From: Gracilaria domingensis
Lineage: Eukaryota; Rhodophyta; Florideophyceae; Gracilariales; Gracilariaceae
Direction of reading: 5' to 3'
Length of the DNA stretch: 64,000 bases
Assembly (NCBI GenBank): GCA_022539475.1
Contig: VCMS01000170.1
Coordinates: 145,108 to 209,107, forward strand
The position numbers were made by a program, and so were the translations under genes. Positions 21,528 through 33,066 of this stretch are shown here, in pieces (within the stretch, counting starts at the first letter, position 1; each line of letters begins with the position of its first letter). The notes below the pieces were generated by a model that was given only the letters and a program-made list of their open reading frames with translations, was not told the DNA's origin and ran no database searches.

Positions 21528-24500
21528 CTTAGCCATTGAAGTAAACTATATAATTTTTGCAGCGGGATAGTCTGCAACACGTTTTTGTTCACTTTGCACT
21601 ATAGAGAATAAGAGCGTGGATGGTTCGAATTCAAAGGCAACAGGGCCACAGAGGCCTAAGTGGAAAAAACATTTAAGCTCAGTGATGCTCCGTGATTTAA
21701 TTAGAAGCTAGCTACGGATAGGAAGTAGATTCTAAGCACTATAAAGACGCCTGATTGCGGAGATTCGCGATCAGAAAGGAAGTCAGTGGGCACAAAGTGA
21801 TCTGACACTCAGTTTCTTGGTGCCGTATCGTGATCTTTGGCTGCGATTTGGCACAGTTTGTGATGATGCGTGTAAAGTGCAGAATTGGAAGGTTTTTGTT
21901 GTAAACTACTGTTCCGCCCCATAATCATTTCTGCTTTATGTGAAGTGTTTTATTGTTACAAAACCAAACAAGGCACCCAAAGTATAAAACGGGTCTTATT
22001 CTGCTTGCAAAGTAGGATCCCGGAGTTTAAAAGTTCTTCTGTCTCAAGTTTAATTCAAAGAAATGGCTACCTCAATGTTTTGACTCTTTGACCATCAAAT
22101 GCTTGTACTGAACAAAAACTTTTGAACAATCAAGGGACCGCATCACACGTTTTGAAAGTTAGTGTTTAATGGTGGTGACTCACCACTGGTGAGGTGCTAG
22201 TCTATTTCCTCCCTACGCGACGAGGATTATTATGGAGAGTGGTAGGATGCATTTCGTGGTTCTAAAACAATAGACTGTAGTTTCGAAAGACGACAACTCT
22301 GAAGATGACCAAAAGTGAAATGTACCTTTGTTTATATAGAACTGATTCTTTGCCGTGACAGAGCTGAGTTTCGAAGGATTCCGACCCATAATTACTCACG
22401 ATTAAAATAACTTCTTGGAACTCTTAAACTACGTTTGAGCTGGAGAACTATTACAACTTCGCAATGCCAGAAATTGTGAAGTCTTGATGAGCTCTGGACA
22501 ATCATGCTGTCGTCTTGTGCATTGGATCACGTGCTTAGCAATTAGTACGCAATAAAGAAGAAAGCGAGTGAGTTAAATATGTTTCGCAAACTATGCAATC
22601 AACCATTGAGTGTTCACGAAGTTACTGGCGAAATCTTTTCGAAAAGGGGCAGCCTTTTCACTTTCATCGAAAAGAGTGGAAGGAGAGCGGATGGGAAGCG
22701 AGACACACAGCAAAGGAGTTACACGACGATGGATAGATCTGGCGCACCTCGCCGTGAGCTAGCATGTGAGAAAATGAAACTTCTATTTGTGGAGCAAGCG
22801 AGGAATTGAAAAGAAGCAAAGAACGTAGAGGGTGATGTATGAGGAAGATTAGGCGTCATCTGGGAAAGAAACGTGCCGCACACTTGCGCTGACGTACCAG
22901 ACACATGCGAGTGCGTCGCGCGCGCAGCGTAGCCCCAAAGTGTCAAGCACAAACGTCTCTCGACCCCGTGCTCCAAAAATAGACAGCACATCATGTCTGG
23001 CGCTGATTATAGCCGTTCACATGCCGCGGCACGTAAATAGCTCCGGGAGCTGCGCAACTTTACACGGCAGTACCTTCGACCGGCCGTGCGCTAATGTTAA
23101 CATTTTGCGTCGCTGTTTGCCGTCTTCGGGAGGCGGTCGTACGTAAAGTGAGCGGGCGCTTACATCCTCTAAAATAGACAACAGCTGCTGGTACCAACGC
23201 AGAAGAAACGCGTGTGGTGCCACACACACCTGTGTTGCAACCGGAGCAGAAGTGCACCCCGACGCTTTGCTTAACAGCTTTTCATTCGCAAGTGCAACCA
23301 AGGTCGACCGTTCTTCTTCATTTTCTATGATTAGACTGTGTGGCGCTGATAGACTCTCTGCATGCACACTGCCACATTATTATTAACAGCAGCTCATCGC
23401 AGCAATTATCATAACGAATCAGATTAATGAGCATGCTCATTATGCTTTCCACGAGTTGTGCTGTGCTACGTTGCTCTCTGAGCGCCACACCTCTACGCCG
23501 TACTCCTACAGTCGCTTGGCGTGAGTTCGTCGGCTGACGTCGTGACACGATCCACATTTTCATCAGTTTACGCACATATGAAAAATAAGAATGCGGTACG
23601 CATACGTCATATACGCCCAAAATGGATCGGTTGCGTTCCTCGCGGCGTGCAGCAATATTTTAAAAGCTCCTGTATGCAGTTTGTGCTGTACGCCTGTATC
23701 TCGCTCTTTATTATTTTGCATGAAAAGTGTACCGGTACGCGGTAGAGAGGAAACACCCTTCTGCATTTAGAGCAACTCAATCCAGGACAGTTTAATTGCT
23801 TTCGAGATTGCCTTTTTAACTGATGACATATTGAAATCTTGGTAACCAACTTTGAACGAGATTAGTTCCACAGAACGTTCCAACTAGCTCCAACACAGTT
23901 GGCCTGTTCCGCAACAACTTACATGCTCACTAATTGTGAGCTGCGGAGAGTGGTGGCCATACGATCCAAGCGTTACATGTAAGAAGCAAGTGGTAAGATT
24001 GTGTAGCGGCAGGGGTTGGAGGAACAAGAACTCTCAGTGTTGACTTTGGCTTTGTCAGTTTCGATTTATGTATTTGCCCAATAGAGTTATTGCTTTCCCA
24101 CTATGCACGCCGGTTGAGAAGTTCCTACGCAAACTTTCCTTCAGCCTATCTCCTTGGTGGTACCAAGAAGTGATTTAGTGGAACTTGTCCTTGCACGACA
24201 AGTTCGATTTATGTGGTCAAGTTGCACGAAAGAAGTGTGACAGGTTCAAGGCGAAGATGATATCGCGAGTTGCGCTTGCGCATGACACGTATTGCTGTGA
24301 TCGTTACTAGACATATAACATTAAATTTTGCTTGCTCCACGAGTTCCATTGCCGATGAACATGTGATCGTGCAAGCTGACGTGTTTGCGGCAAATGGGAA
24401 AAATAAAGCGGAAGAAATAACAATGAAGAAATCGGCAGCGATGAAAATAAATTGAGGAGATGAAGATGAGTGGTTCGGCGCACCAGTAGAATTGGTTTGC

Positions 24501-26792
24501 ATGTTTTCGTTGTGGAGGCACAGAGATGCACACACTCTCAAGTGTCATACAGTAGCTTACTTGCGTGATGAGGTGAACGGTAGAGTGGGGAGGGGGAGGG
24601 CTTCCGAAGCATGATGAAGCATTTCCAGGAGGGGGAGATTGGTTGTGCGTAGCACGAAACAAAGAAGAAGCGAAAGCAAGGTATCATTCGGCCACTTTGC
24701 GCCGCAAGCGACTGCCACCTTTATTTGGTTGAAAACAGTTGGCAAACGATGAAACCTGTTCGAGATTATGAGAAGAATCAGAGCACCCCCAAGCATTACA
24801 GAGGCATTGCAGCGCGTGATGTGGGAGAAAATGGTAAAGTTTACATTATTTACGCTTGTGGAGATGACCGCGCGGACAACGCTGTTGGCAGATTGTGCAC
24901 GGCCAATGAAAACGCTTGCCTCAGGTGGTGCGCTGCTGCTCGGGCGAAGGCTCCTTGGTAGCACGGACAGAGGGAAGATCTCATCCCGTTATTCGAGAAA
25001 GCTGGCGCACAATTTCTCGGTTTTGCGTATGAAACGCGCACGGGACTCTTCGTTTTGACATTCGTACCGGGGTTGGAAAGCTTGAGCGATAACAATGACA
25101 GACGTGACTGGCATGTGCGTCATTTGCGTGTCGATGCTCTTTGACTTTACAATGGAAGTTGTCCGCGCGGGGAGAAGGCATGACGAGACGCTGCGTTGGA
25201 GCTGAAAGGGGGATGAAGGGTTGCGGCTGCGCTTTCATTTTCCATGGGCGGAGATATGGTGGCAGGACTCCATAACAAACACCAGGCGAGATGCCGTCGT
25301 GAAATGACGAGAGCGACAGGGACAACTGGGTGGCACAAAGGCGCCGCGGCTGCGGCAGACTGACAGCAATCATATAAGCATGACAGCGATCCGGCATGAA
25401 CAGGCGTCGCGTTCCGGTGCGCCGTCAAGGAGCGTCTTGTTGCCCGTCCGACGCTCAATGACAACACATGACCCGTCGAGCAGTGCAGCAGCTCCGTCAG
25501 CGCGGCAACGACGGCAAGAACGCGAGCAGCGTCGCCGTTCTACAGGCGCGGGCGCGGCGCCCGGGCGCGCTCCGTGAGTAACGCCGCCGTGGAGCATAGC
25601 GCCTTGAGCGCATTTGCGAATTTGCGTTTTAAGTGAGCGGGCGCGGTCACGCCTGCCACCCGTCGTATGAAAGGATCTGTGGGATGTCACGCGTCACCGC
25701 TGCACACGTGTCATTGTCCTGCACTAGCGCCTTTCGCGTTCCCTCTCCCTTCGATTGCGCCACCGACCCGCCCTCCAGCGTCTCCGCCGCCATCTGAATT
25801 GTGCCAGCTCGCCGCCGCGCCGCCCGGGCCGCCTTCTCCCTTCATCTGACGCTCTCGCCATCTCACCTACGCACTACAACATCCAACCTTCGCCGAATGC
25901 CCTCGGCCTTGTTTCTGCACGTCATGCGCCGGTCCAGAACTGTGCTCCGCAGAGGCGACTGTCTGTACGCCGCTGCGGCTTCCATTCCCGTTCCGCCGCG
26001 CGGCGCTTTTGTTCACTGGCCCCCATAATTCAACTGACTGATCTGTCCTGTTTTCTCGCTGGCAGGCCCGACAGTACCATCTACGCAATCGATCAGCAGT
26101 CAGTTTCACGCTACGTTCCGCCATTCAATTTTTCACAGTCTGTGGCCCAGGGACTGAACTCTGAGCGGCAGGGCCCGCGTACATACCATCTTGGTGCGTT
26201 AAACCATGTCCGTACGCGAATGGGCACCGTGCCGTTTTGAAGGACCATACGATGCGGTACCATGGCTGATCATCTTTGTCACGCGGGCTGATTCCGCACC
26301 GGCCGTTGTCTCAGCTACAAAAGCAAAGGGCGCATTTTGCGCTGAGTGCAACGGGGCGGCGAGAGCGCGGGGGTTTAGAATAACACAGCCGCAATACGCT
26401 TAAGACTAGTAGGCAGGGCACCGTTCGCCGACAGGAAATGGCCGTTATGTAGACAGGGCTTTGAACTGTTGCGAACGGACTTGCGGCGCCGCGCCCTGAA
26501 TGTCAGTGCAAGAACGCCACTTTTATAAACATATTGGCAGCTCGCTCGCTCTCGATACGAGCGCTTTGCAGCGCGCAACGGTGTGTTTGCAAACGGGTCG
26601 GTACCGACGTGCTAGTAGCTCTTTTAGCTTCTCTCAAATGCATTTCACTCTGAACTCGCGAGCGCGTTCTTTCTTTTTTACGACTGTATAAAGCGGCGCG
26701 AGAAACAGAAGGGTACAACAGCTCTTTTCCCGGTTTCGCAACGAGTGGCATAGGCAATGACTCGCAAGTAACGGAGCAGCAAGGGACTCACT
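21528..26792. other. Unassigned intergenic DNA
   Basis: More than 5 kb without a supportable gene. The first 3 kb are of moderate to low GC. The GC rises after about 25.1 kb toward the bZIP locus. Open frames here are short, overlap on both strands and resemble no family I know. I saw no RNA gene and no convincing element ends. Confidence 0.5.
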
Positions 26793-26793
26793 G

Positions 26794-26825
<32 letters not shown>

Positions 26826-26842
26826 CCGGCGGGCCCGGCGGG
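26793..26842. repeat. Short minisatellite, 9-bp unit
   Basis: About five tandem copies of GCGGGCCAG, the later ones as GCGGGCCCG. GC-rich and non-coding as far as can be seen. Confidence 0.8.
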
Positions 26843-27753
26843 AACGAGAACCCTGCCAAACGGTTTTAGTGACGCGCAGAGAAACACTCGTATGTGAGCT
26901 GGGTTGGTTCTGAACACCTTCGGCAGCTGATATGTTTGCAAGCAAGCAGAAGGGTAGTCGTGATAGAGGAAGCACTGTGTTTGGCGGGGCCGAGCTCAGC
27001 TTTGATCGAGAGGACGATACAGGGCGGAAAAGCAGCAAAAATAATGTAAAGCGCGCGGCGAATCTGTCCCTGCTGCTACCAAGCATGCCCCATCAGAATA
27101 CTGTAGCAAGCTCGGACGCGGGTTCATCTGCGACAGGATGCGCTGTGCGCTGCGCGCGCTGCGATTCGCGAAGCAGCCCGGTGTCATATACACGCCGTTG
27201 CTTTGAGCAACGGTGGATGGAAGGATGTGGTGGTGCGGGCGGAGGCGCTTGTGGCACCACGCGGTGCTCCCTTTGGAAGCGATTGGAACCCCCGCGGAGC
27301 TGTCGGCCGCACTGGCAAACAATCGCAGCAACAATCAAACACCCGTTAAAGCTAAGAGCAGATTACACAAACAATCAGTTGCGCGCGTTCGCGCATGCGC
27401 TGCTAACGGTATGACGCGCGCGCAGCCGGTCGCGCGCAAAGCGGTCGCGCGTCGCGCCTCCTGCAGCGCCGTCCGCCGCGGCGGCGCGCGCGACGCGGAT
27501 GCGCGCGCAGGCGCGGGGCGCGCCGGCAGCACGCGATCGCACGCGGCGATGGACCGCGCGCATGGACAAAGGTGGCATGGAACGGCGGCGGCGGCGGTGG
27601 CGGCGCGCGCGCGCGGCCGTGGAAGCGCGGCGGCGGCCACGTCGCCGCCTGCACGCCGCGCGGCGGCGTGTAGCTACGGCGGCGGCAGCGCGCGGCCCCG
27701 CCGGCGCGCGCGCTACGGCGGGCGGCGGCGGCGGGCGGCGGCGGCGGGCGGCG

Positions 27754-27785
<32 letters not shown>

Positions 27786-28045
27786 GCACCCAATCCTCAT
27801 CAGCCGAAAAACGTACGCGCGCGCAGCGAGCGAGGCGTGACGGCGGGCGGCGCGCGCGCGCGTGACGCGCGCCGCGCGCGCAGCCGCCGCGTGCGCGGTA
27901 GACGCGCCGCTGCTCTTCGCCCCGTGCCGCCGCGCGCGCGCGCCGCTCGCTGCCGCCGCGCCTCCTTCAAAGCGCGCGACCGCCGCCGCCCGCCGCCGCC
28001 GCTCGCCGCCCGCGCACCGCGACCTCCGCCGCCCCCCCGCGTCCG
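26843..28045. other. Upstream part of the GC island, with GGC-rich simple sequence
   Basis: From about 27.4 kb the DNA is extremely rich in G and C, with dense CG dinucleotides and a GGC/GGGCGGC tract at about 27715-27785. Long frames open on both strands here because stop codons are rare in such DNA; their products are arginine- or alanine-rich low-complexity sequence and I do not accept them as genes. The region probably holds the promoter and 5' leader of the bZIP gene. Confidence 0.5.
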
Positions 28046-28148
28046 CCCCCACACACAACAACCACCCCCCTCCCCCCCCTGCCTCCTAACCTCCTAACCA
28101 AACAAACCCTCCCTCCCCCCCCCCCTAACCCCCCGCCTCCCCCCTCAC
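28046..28148 (+). promoter_or_regulatory. C-rich pyrimidine tract directly upstream of the bZIP start
   Basis: About 100 bp before the ATG consist almost only of C with some A and T, including C runs of up to 13 and CCTAACC-type blocks. Such a tract on the sense strand would be a cytosine-rich leader or core promoter element, and the other strand could fold into a G-quadruplex. The function is inferred from position only. Confidence 0.4.
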
Positions 28149-29647
28149 ATGCAGAACCGCTCGCAGCCGCTGCCCGCCGCGTCGTCGTCCGCGCCGCCCG
28201 TGCCGCCCGCGCAGCTCGCGCCGCAGCGCCCGCTGGACGCCATGCTGTTCGCGTACCACTCGTCGCCGCTGTCCGCGCCGCTGCCCGCGTCTGCGCCGCT
28301 GGCGCACAACGCCGCCGTGTCGTTCGACTCGCTGCAGTCGTTTGTGCACGGCTACGCCGCCGCCGACGACGCGCTGTGGCCCGCGTCGTCGTCGCCGCCG
28401 CCCGTGCCGCACCCCACGCCGCAGCCGCCGCCGCCACCGCACGCGCCGCAGCCCGACGTCATGGTGGTGGACGACGCGTGGCAGCCCATGGCGATGGCGG
28501 CGCTGCCGCCCGCGCAGCCGACGCACGCGCCGCCGCCGCCGCCGGCGCCGCCGCGGCGCCAGTTTGTGGAGCCGTTTGCCGTGGCGCACGCGCACAAGCG
28601 CGCGGCCAGGCCGTCGGCGTCCGACACGTCCATGGCGCTGCCGTCCACATCGCCGCTGCATCGCGCGCCGCACGTGCGCGCGCACGACGGCGCGCTGCCC
28701 GATTTCGCGCTGCTGCCCAACCCGGAACTGCGCAAGGCGGCGGGCGTGTCGTCGCTGTCGTCGCTGTCGTCGCCGGCGGCGGCCGCTGCGGCGGCGGGCG
28801 CGCTGCGGCTGCCGGCGGACTTTGACGAGGACAAGTACGTGAACCAGGCCAACGCCAACGCGAGGAGGCGAAGCGCATCAAGCGGCAGGAGCTCAAGGAC
28901 GTGCAGGTGGAGAAGGAGCGCGACGCGCGCTACACCGGCCAGCCGCTGACGTCCAAGCAGAAGGAACGCGAGCGCAGCCGGCGCGAGAGCGCCGTGACGC
29001 GCAAGCGCACCGAGGCGTACATCAAGTGTCTGGAGCACTACACGCGGCGCTACGCGCACGCCGAACTGGAACTGGAGCGGCTGAGACTGCGCGTGCGCCA
29101 ACTGGAGGGCGCCGTCACGCAGCTGCGCCGCCGCGTGTCGCCGCCCGCGGCGGCGGCGGCGGCGGCGGCGGCGGCGTCCGCGCCCATGGCGCTGGTGCGC
29201 ATGGACGTGGCGCCGGGCGGCGGCGCGCACGCGGCGGCGGCGGCGGCGGCGCCAGAGGCGGCGCGGCGGCACGACGTCAAGTCGGAGCTGGTGGCGGGCG
29301 CGGGCGCGGCGGCGGACACGTTCAGCATGCTTGCCGACCTGCAGCAGCAGGTGAGCGAGCAGCGGCCGGCGCACACGCCGGGCGTGACGGCGGCCGTGAG
29401 CGCGGCGGCGGCGCTGTCGGCCGCGCCGGCGGCGGCGGCGGCGGCGGCGTCGTCGTCGCGCGCCATGCAGCTGGTGGCGGCGGCGGCGGCCGCGGCCGCG
29501 GGGGGGAGGGCGGCGGCAACGGCGGCGGCGGCAGCGGCGGCGGCAGCGGCGGCAGCGGCGGGGGGGCGCGGGGGGCCGGCGGCGGCGGCGGCGGCCAACA
29601 CGCGCGTGCTGTCGGGGCTGCGGCGGCTGGAGTTCGACGACGGCTGA
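28149..29647 (+). CDS. bZIP transcription factor, apparent one-base gap in the frame
   Basis: Likely host nuclear transcription factor that binds DNA as a dimer. The first part (about 237 codons from ATG 28149) is rich in A, P and S, with acidic patches. The bZIP domain lies at 28955-29137: the basic region SRRESAVTRKR has S where most bZIPs have N, then R after seven residues and L after nine more, fitting N-x7-R-x9-L apart from that N. The zipper heptads are L, Y, L, V, V. The tail is mostly alanine runs. Near 28860 one base appears to be missing: coding character and codon bias continue on both sides but in different frames. This may be a sequencing error; otherwise a 248-codon protein could start at ATG 28901 and still hold the whole bZIP domain. 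Third codon positions are almost all G or C. No intron is visible. Confidence 0.8.
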
Positions 29648-30790
29648 GCGGCGCGGCGCGGCGCGGCGCGGCGCGCGAGATGACGACGCGCGGCTGGCGC
29701 TGACAATGAAGGTGAGCCGGCGAATTTTGAGCCGCCGGCGCGCCGCGCGCGCACGCCGCGCGCGCGCCGCGCCCGCCGCAATTAAACGCGCCCAATTTCT
29801 TTACACCGCCTAATTCAGCTGCGCCGCCGCCCGCAATTATTCGCCGCCCACAATTATTCGCCGCCCGCCACGTCGCCACCCCCCGCGCACGTGCTCTTGG
29901 CAGCCAGTTTTTTGCAAACCATTCGTCCTATCGCCAATCACTTAGATGGCCAAATTATATTGCGATTGCTTCACTACCTTCCAAATCAGAACTAAATCGA
30001 ACAATATACTGTAACAAGCTCAAACTTTCGTACACATTGACAGTCCATATGCATATATAATATTGACATACTCTATGGCACCCATTCTTTTCTTGCGACG
30101 CATGCGTTGTTCTATAACCATATGTTCCATCTCAAATCAACGCAAAAAAATTCAGTTCACAGATATTCTTTGCACCATTCGCGTTTCCCATTCCTCACAT
30201 GCAGAATCTTGATTACATTTTCTTCACAGCTACATCACAATTTTGCAGTGCTCCACTTGCATAAAACAAATTCTTGTCCAGTATTCCTGATGTGAGACGT
30301 TTTCATCCAAAACCACTTCACGCGTCGAGTTTTGTTCTACGGGATAAAAACATTGGCAATATCCACAAATTAAAGTTTTTCATACAAAGTTTTATACCGA
30401 TAGCACTAAACCATGCATGCTTCAGTTTGCAGATAAATACTGAGGACAAAAGTTTTGAGAAAGGTATTTCAAGGCTACCAAACAAAAAAGCACCACAAGA
30501 AAGGCGCTACCTCTCTATATGAAGCAAAGCAAATGTCAGAGCCTTCTCTGGCATGCCTTGCGCCAACCGTGGCAATTTGGAGCAAACAAATAAACAAAAA
30601 TTGTTATCAAATTATAGTTATATATTGTAACACATAAATAGAGCCGGTTAAAAGTTTTTCTAGCTCCCAGAATATAGAATATTGAAAACTGTTGCATCCC
30701 TTTGGATTAGAGTGAAGGAAAGTTTTTAAGAATGCGTCTCCCTCTAGATGGTTACTAATCGTGTGGGATCCTTTTATCCCACCAGTTTTT
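29648..30790. other. Downstream flank of the bZIP gene and AT-rich spacer
   Basis: The first 230 bp continue the GC island (GCGGC repeats, and a duplicated AATTATTCGCCGCCC block near 29835-29870). At about 29.88 kb composition switches abruptly to AT-rich DNA. The remaining 900 bp hold no gene that I can support. Confidence 0.5.
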
Positions 30791-30870
30791 TGCACTACAA
30801 TGGCCTTCTCCGATAGAGATGAACACCTGCTAACGCTCTCTTTAAAGGAACTGTAGCTCTTTATCTAACT
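30791..30870. repeat. MITE-like repeat, copy 3, left half
   Basis: The stretch TGGCCTTCTCCGAT onward follows copy 1 at 19833-20057 up to the equivalent of ACTTAGCT, where element C is inserted. The repeat resumes at 42248. The last five bases, TAACT, are the target duplication of element C. Confidence 0.65.
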
Positions 30871-33011
30871 TGTGGACGCCATTTTTGGGGGAAACAGCGC
30901 GGGTGGTGACAAACCCAAGGAGAGCGACACAATAAATGCTCGAGAGTACCAGCCCAAAGGGCGACAGATTCACGTAGCTCAGATGCCTGCAGGAGCAGAC
31001 AAGATAACCCCAAGATAGATGGAAACTCCCCGCAAACTGAAAGCAGGGGTAAGAATCAACCGAGGATATGGCTCAGCGTCCGATACCGAGAGCCAACACA
31101 ACAACAGAAAGCAGGGCCAACAGACCAAGACACACAAGAGCTGTCGGCGGGACAATAGTGTGGTAGGACTAAAGCGATAGAGTCTGTCGTCGATGCCACC
31201 ACGAACCTAACAACCAGGCGAGGTAGCGACAGAAATAAAACCAGCGCAATGCGTAACACTGCCAACGTCCGTCTGGGAGAACGGAGACGTAGTGATGGGT
31301 GATGGTCGCAGTGTGCGAACGAGCCCAATGGAGGGCAGCACAAGGCGACTGGCTAGGGAACGGCGGGAGACCGGGCCGCCGGGAATAAGGAAATGTAGGG
31401 GGAAAGGCTGGTGGCAGGGAGGCGCAGACTGCGCTAAGGGAAGATGGGATTGCCAAAGGAAGGAAGGTTGGCGACGACGGAAGGGGAGGAAGAAAGGCGA
31501 GAGAGGCCAGGATGGGGGTAGTCGTCCGGAGGGGAAGTGGTCTGCCCGAGTTGAGTTTGCAGCGAGCGCTCGAACTCGGGGGTTTATATCTACAATTGTG
31601 ATAATGCATGGTCACCGCAAGCGAACACCTAATATCATCTTTCACCAAGGCATTCAGAACGGCTCACCAGGTCATATACTTGGTTGTGATACCGTTGTAC
31701 GGTTCTTCGTTATGTCTCCTGTTCATTGGCTGTTGGTGATACGGTGCGCCGATTGTCGTCTTGTGACAAACAACTTAATATTGCTCACCATGTCCATAAT
31801 AGGTAATAATGTCAACGTACGGTTCTTCGTTATGTAGGTCGGTGGTTGGCCAGATTTCTTCTGGCTATTTAGGTTTTCAACTAGTCCTCCGGATGACATC
31901 CACCTTCCATGTCGTGCCATCGTGGCACTATCACGATTGTGCGTGCGTGACCAGTTATCATGGCGGTATATTCGATATTATAGTTACCCTTCGGTGCCTC
32001 TCAGGTCTGCCATGCTTCCCCTATCTTACCACCGCCTTTCAGGTGTCCATCTTTTGAACGATGTCAACTCCAAACGAAGTTATTGCTACTATGACCGACG
32101 ACGATACCGACCATTCCGATGTTCCGCGTGCCAAATCAACCGTCCTGATCGAGAGCGAAGCAAAAGAAGTTACTGCGGACACCACAGCTCGAGGAGGACG
32201 CCGCATTTGCGAACGAAGACGATGTTGCCACCGAAGAACGTACCGAAGCGCAACTTTTCGCCTGCGAGGAGGCTCTATATGACTTCCTCTTCAAGCGTGG
32301 AATATCGATGGATGAGCTCAAAGACAATCTTAACGAGCTCCCAGTACTGTTCGTGCGCGGGATTGGTGTTGGGTTGGCGCTTTCCATGATGGTGCTACGC
32401 TCTCCCTCCCGCGCACGGGCGCTTCATCTCGTTCATGACGCTGTGAAAGCTTTGTTGTCCTCTGATTGATATCCATTTCTCGTATCTTCGATTGCCTCTT
32501 TGTCATAGAACTCCTGCTTCTCGATTAAATTGATTTGTATCCCCTGGTCGTATGTGTTCCGACGCGCGCGACAGAGCGCGCCACAACTTTCTGAGCTCCC
32601 CGAAGAGAGCGCTCCACTCACTGTCCTCCAGCGTCAGGTGCTGCGCGCACGTTCCTTTCCTACCCTGCAGCTGGCGCGCCGCAACGTGCGGGGCGCGAGC
32701 TTCCAAAGACTGCTTAGCGGCGGGCGCGCCGCAGCCAGCGGCGCGCGACGCGCAACCTCATTATACTCCTCTTCAGGCGCGCCGCAGCGAGCGGCGCGCG
32801 ACTTCTTCATCTCCGTCGGGGGCGCGCCGCGGCGCGCGGCGCGAAACCTCATCATCCTTGCCGCCGCGTCGCAGCGCACGGCGCGCAGCGGTGGGCGCAG
32901 ACGGCGGGAGTGACGGCGCAGTCCAGGGGTGGAAGGTGTCGGAGATATAGAAAAAAATTGTTCGGGAGTGTCCCTGGGGTGGCGGGACACTCCCCTGCAT
33001 CCGCCTCCACA
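30871..33011 (-). repeat. Element C 3' LTR (2141 bp)
   Basis: On the plus strand it begins TGTGGACG and ends CCTCCACA; the ends form the inverted pair TGTGGA/TCCACA. It is collinear with 40105-42247. It contains GC-rich hairpin repeats (about 32655-32895) and a perfect stem-loop (32964-32994). The antisense frame seen in the other LTR is interrupted in this copy. Confidence 0.96.
32964..32994. other. Perfect 11-bp stem-loop at the LTR edge of element C (3' LTR copy)
   Basis: GGGAGTGTCCC and its exact inverse GGGACACTCCC flank a 9-base loop. Read along the element (minus strand) the hairpin lies about 18 bp inside the LTR start and is followed by a run of seven T. The other LTR has the same structure at 42200-42230. 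Confidence 0.8.
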
Positions 33012-33022
33012 CACTCCCCAAC
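33012..33022 (-). other. Polypurine-like tract of element C
   Basis: On the minus strand GTTGGGGAGTG directly precedes the 3' LTR. It is short and broken by T, so the call rests mostly on position. Confidence 0.4.
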
Positions 33023-33066
33023 TCAGCGGTCGCTACGCCTGGGCGACCATGAACTTACGGTTTTGA

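Noticed and set aside
25755-26240. 161-codon frame upstream of the GC island
   Set aside because: No domain, no codon bias like the bZIP gene, and overlapping frames on both strands.
27213-28097. Long open frame upstream of the bZIP gene
   Set aside because: Frames are open on both strands in this extreme GC stretch because stop codons are rare; the product is arginine- and alanine-rich low complexity with no domain.
28352-29781. Long open frames antisense to the bZIP gene
   Set aside because: They are shadows of GC-rich coding DNA; only the plus strand shows a recognisable domain and consistent codon bias.
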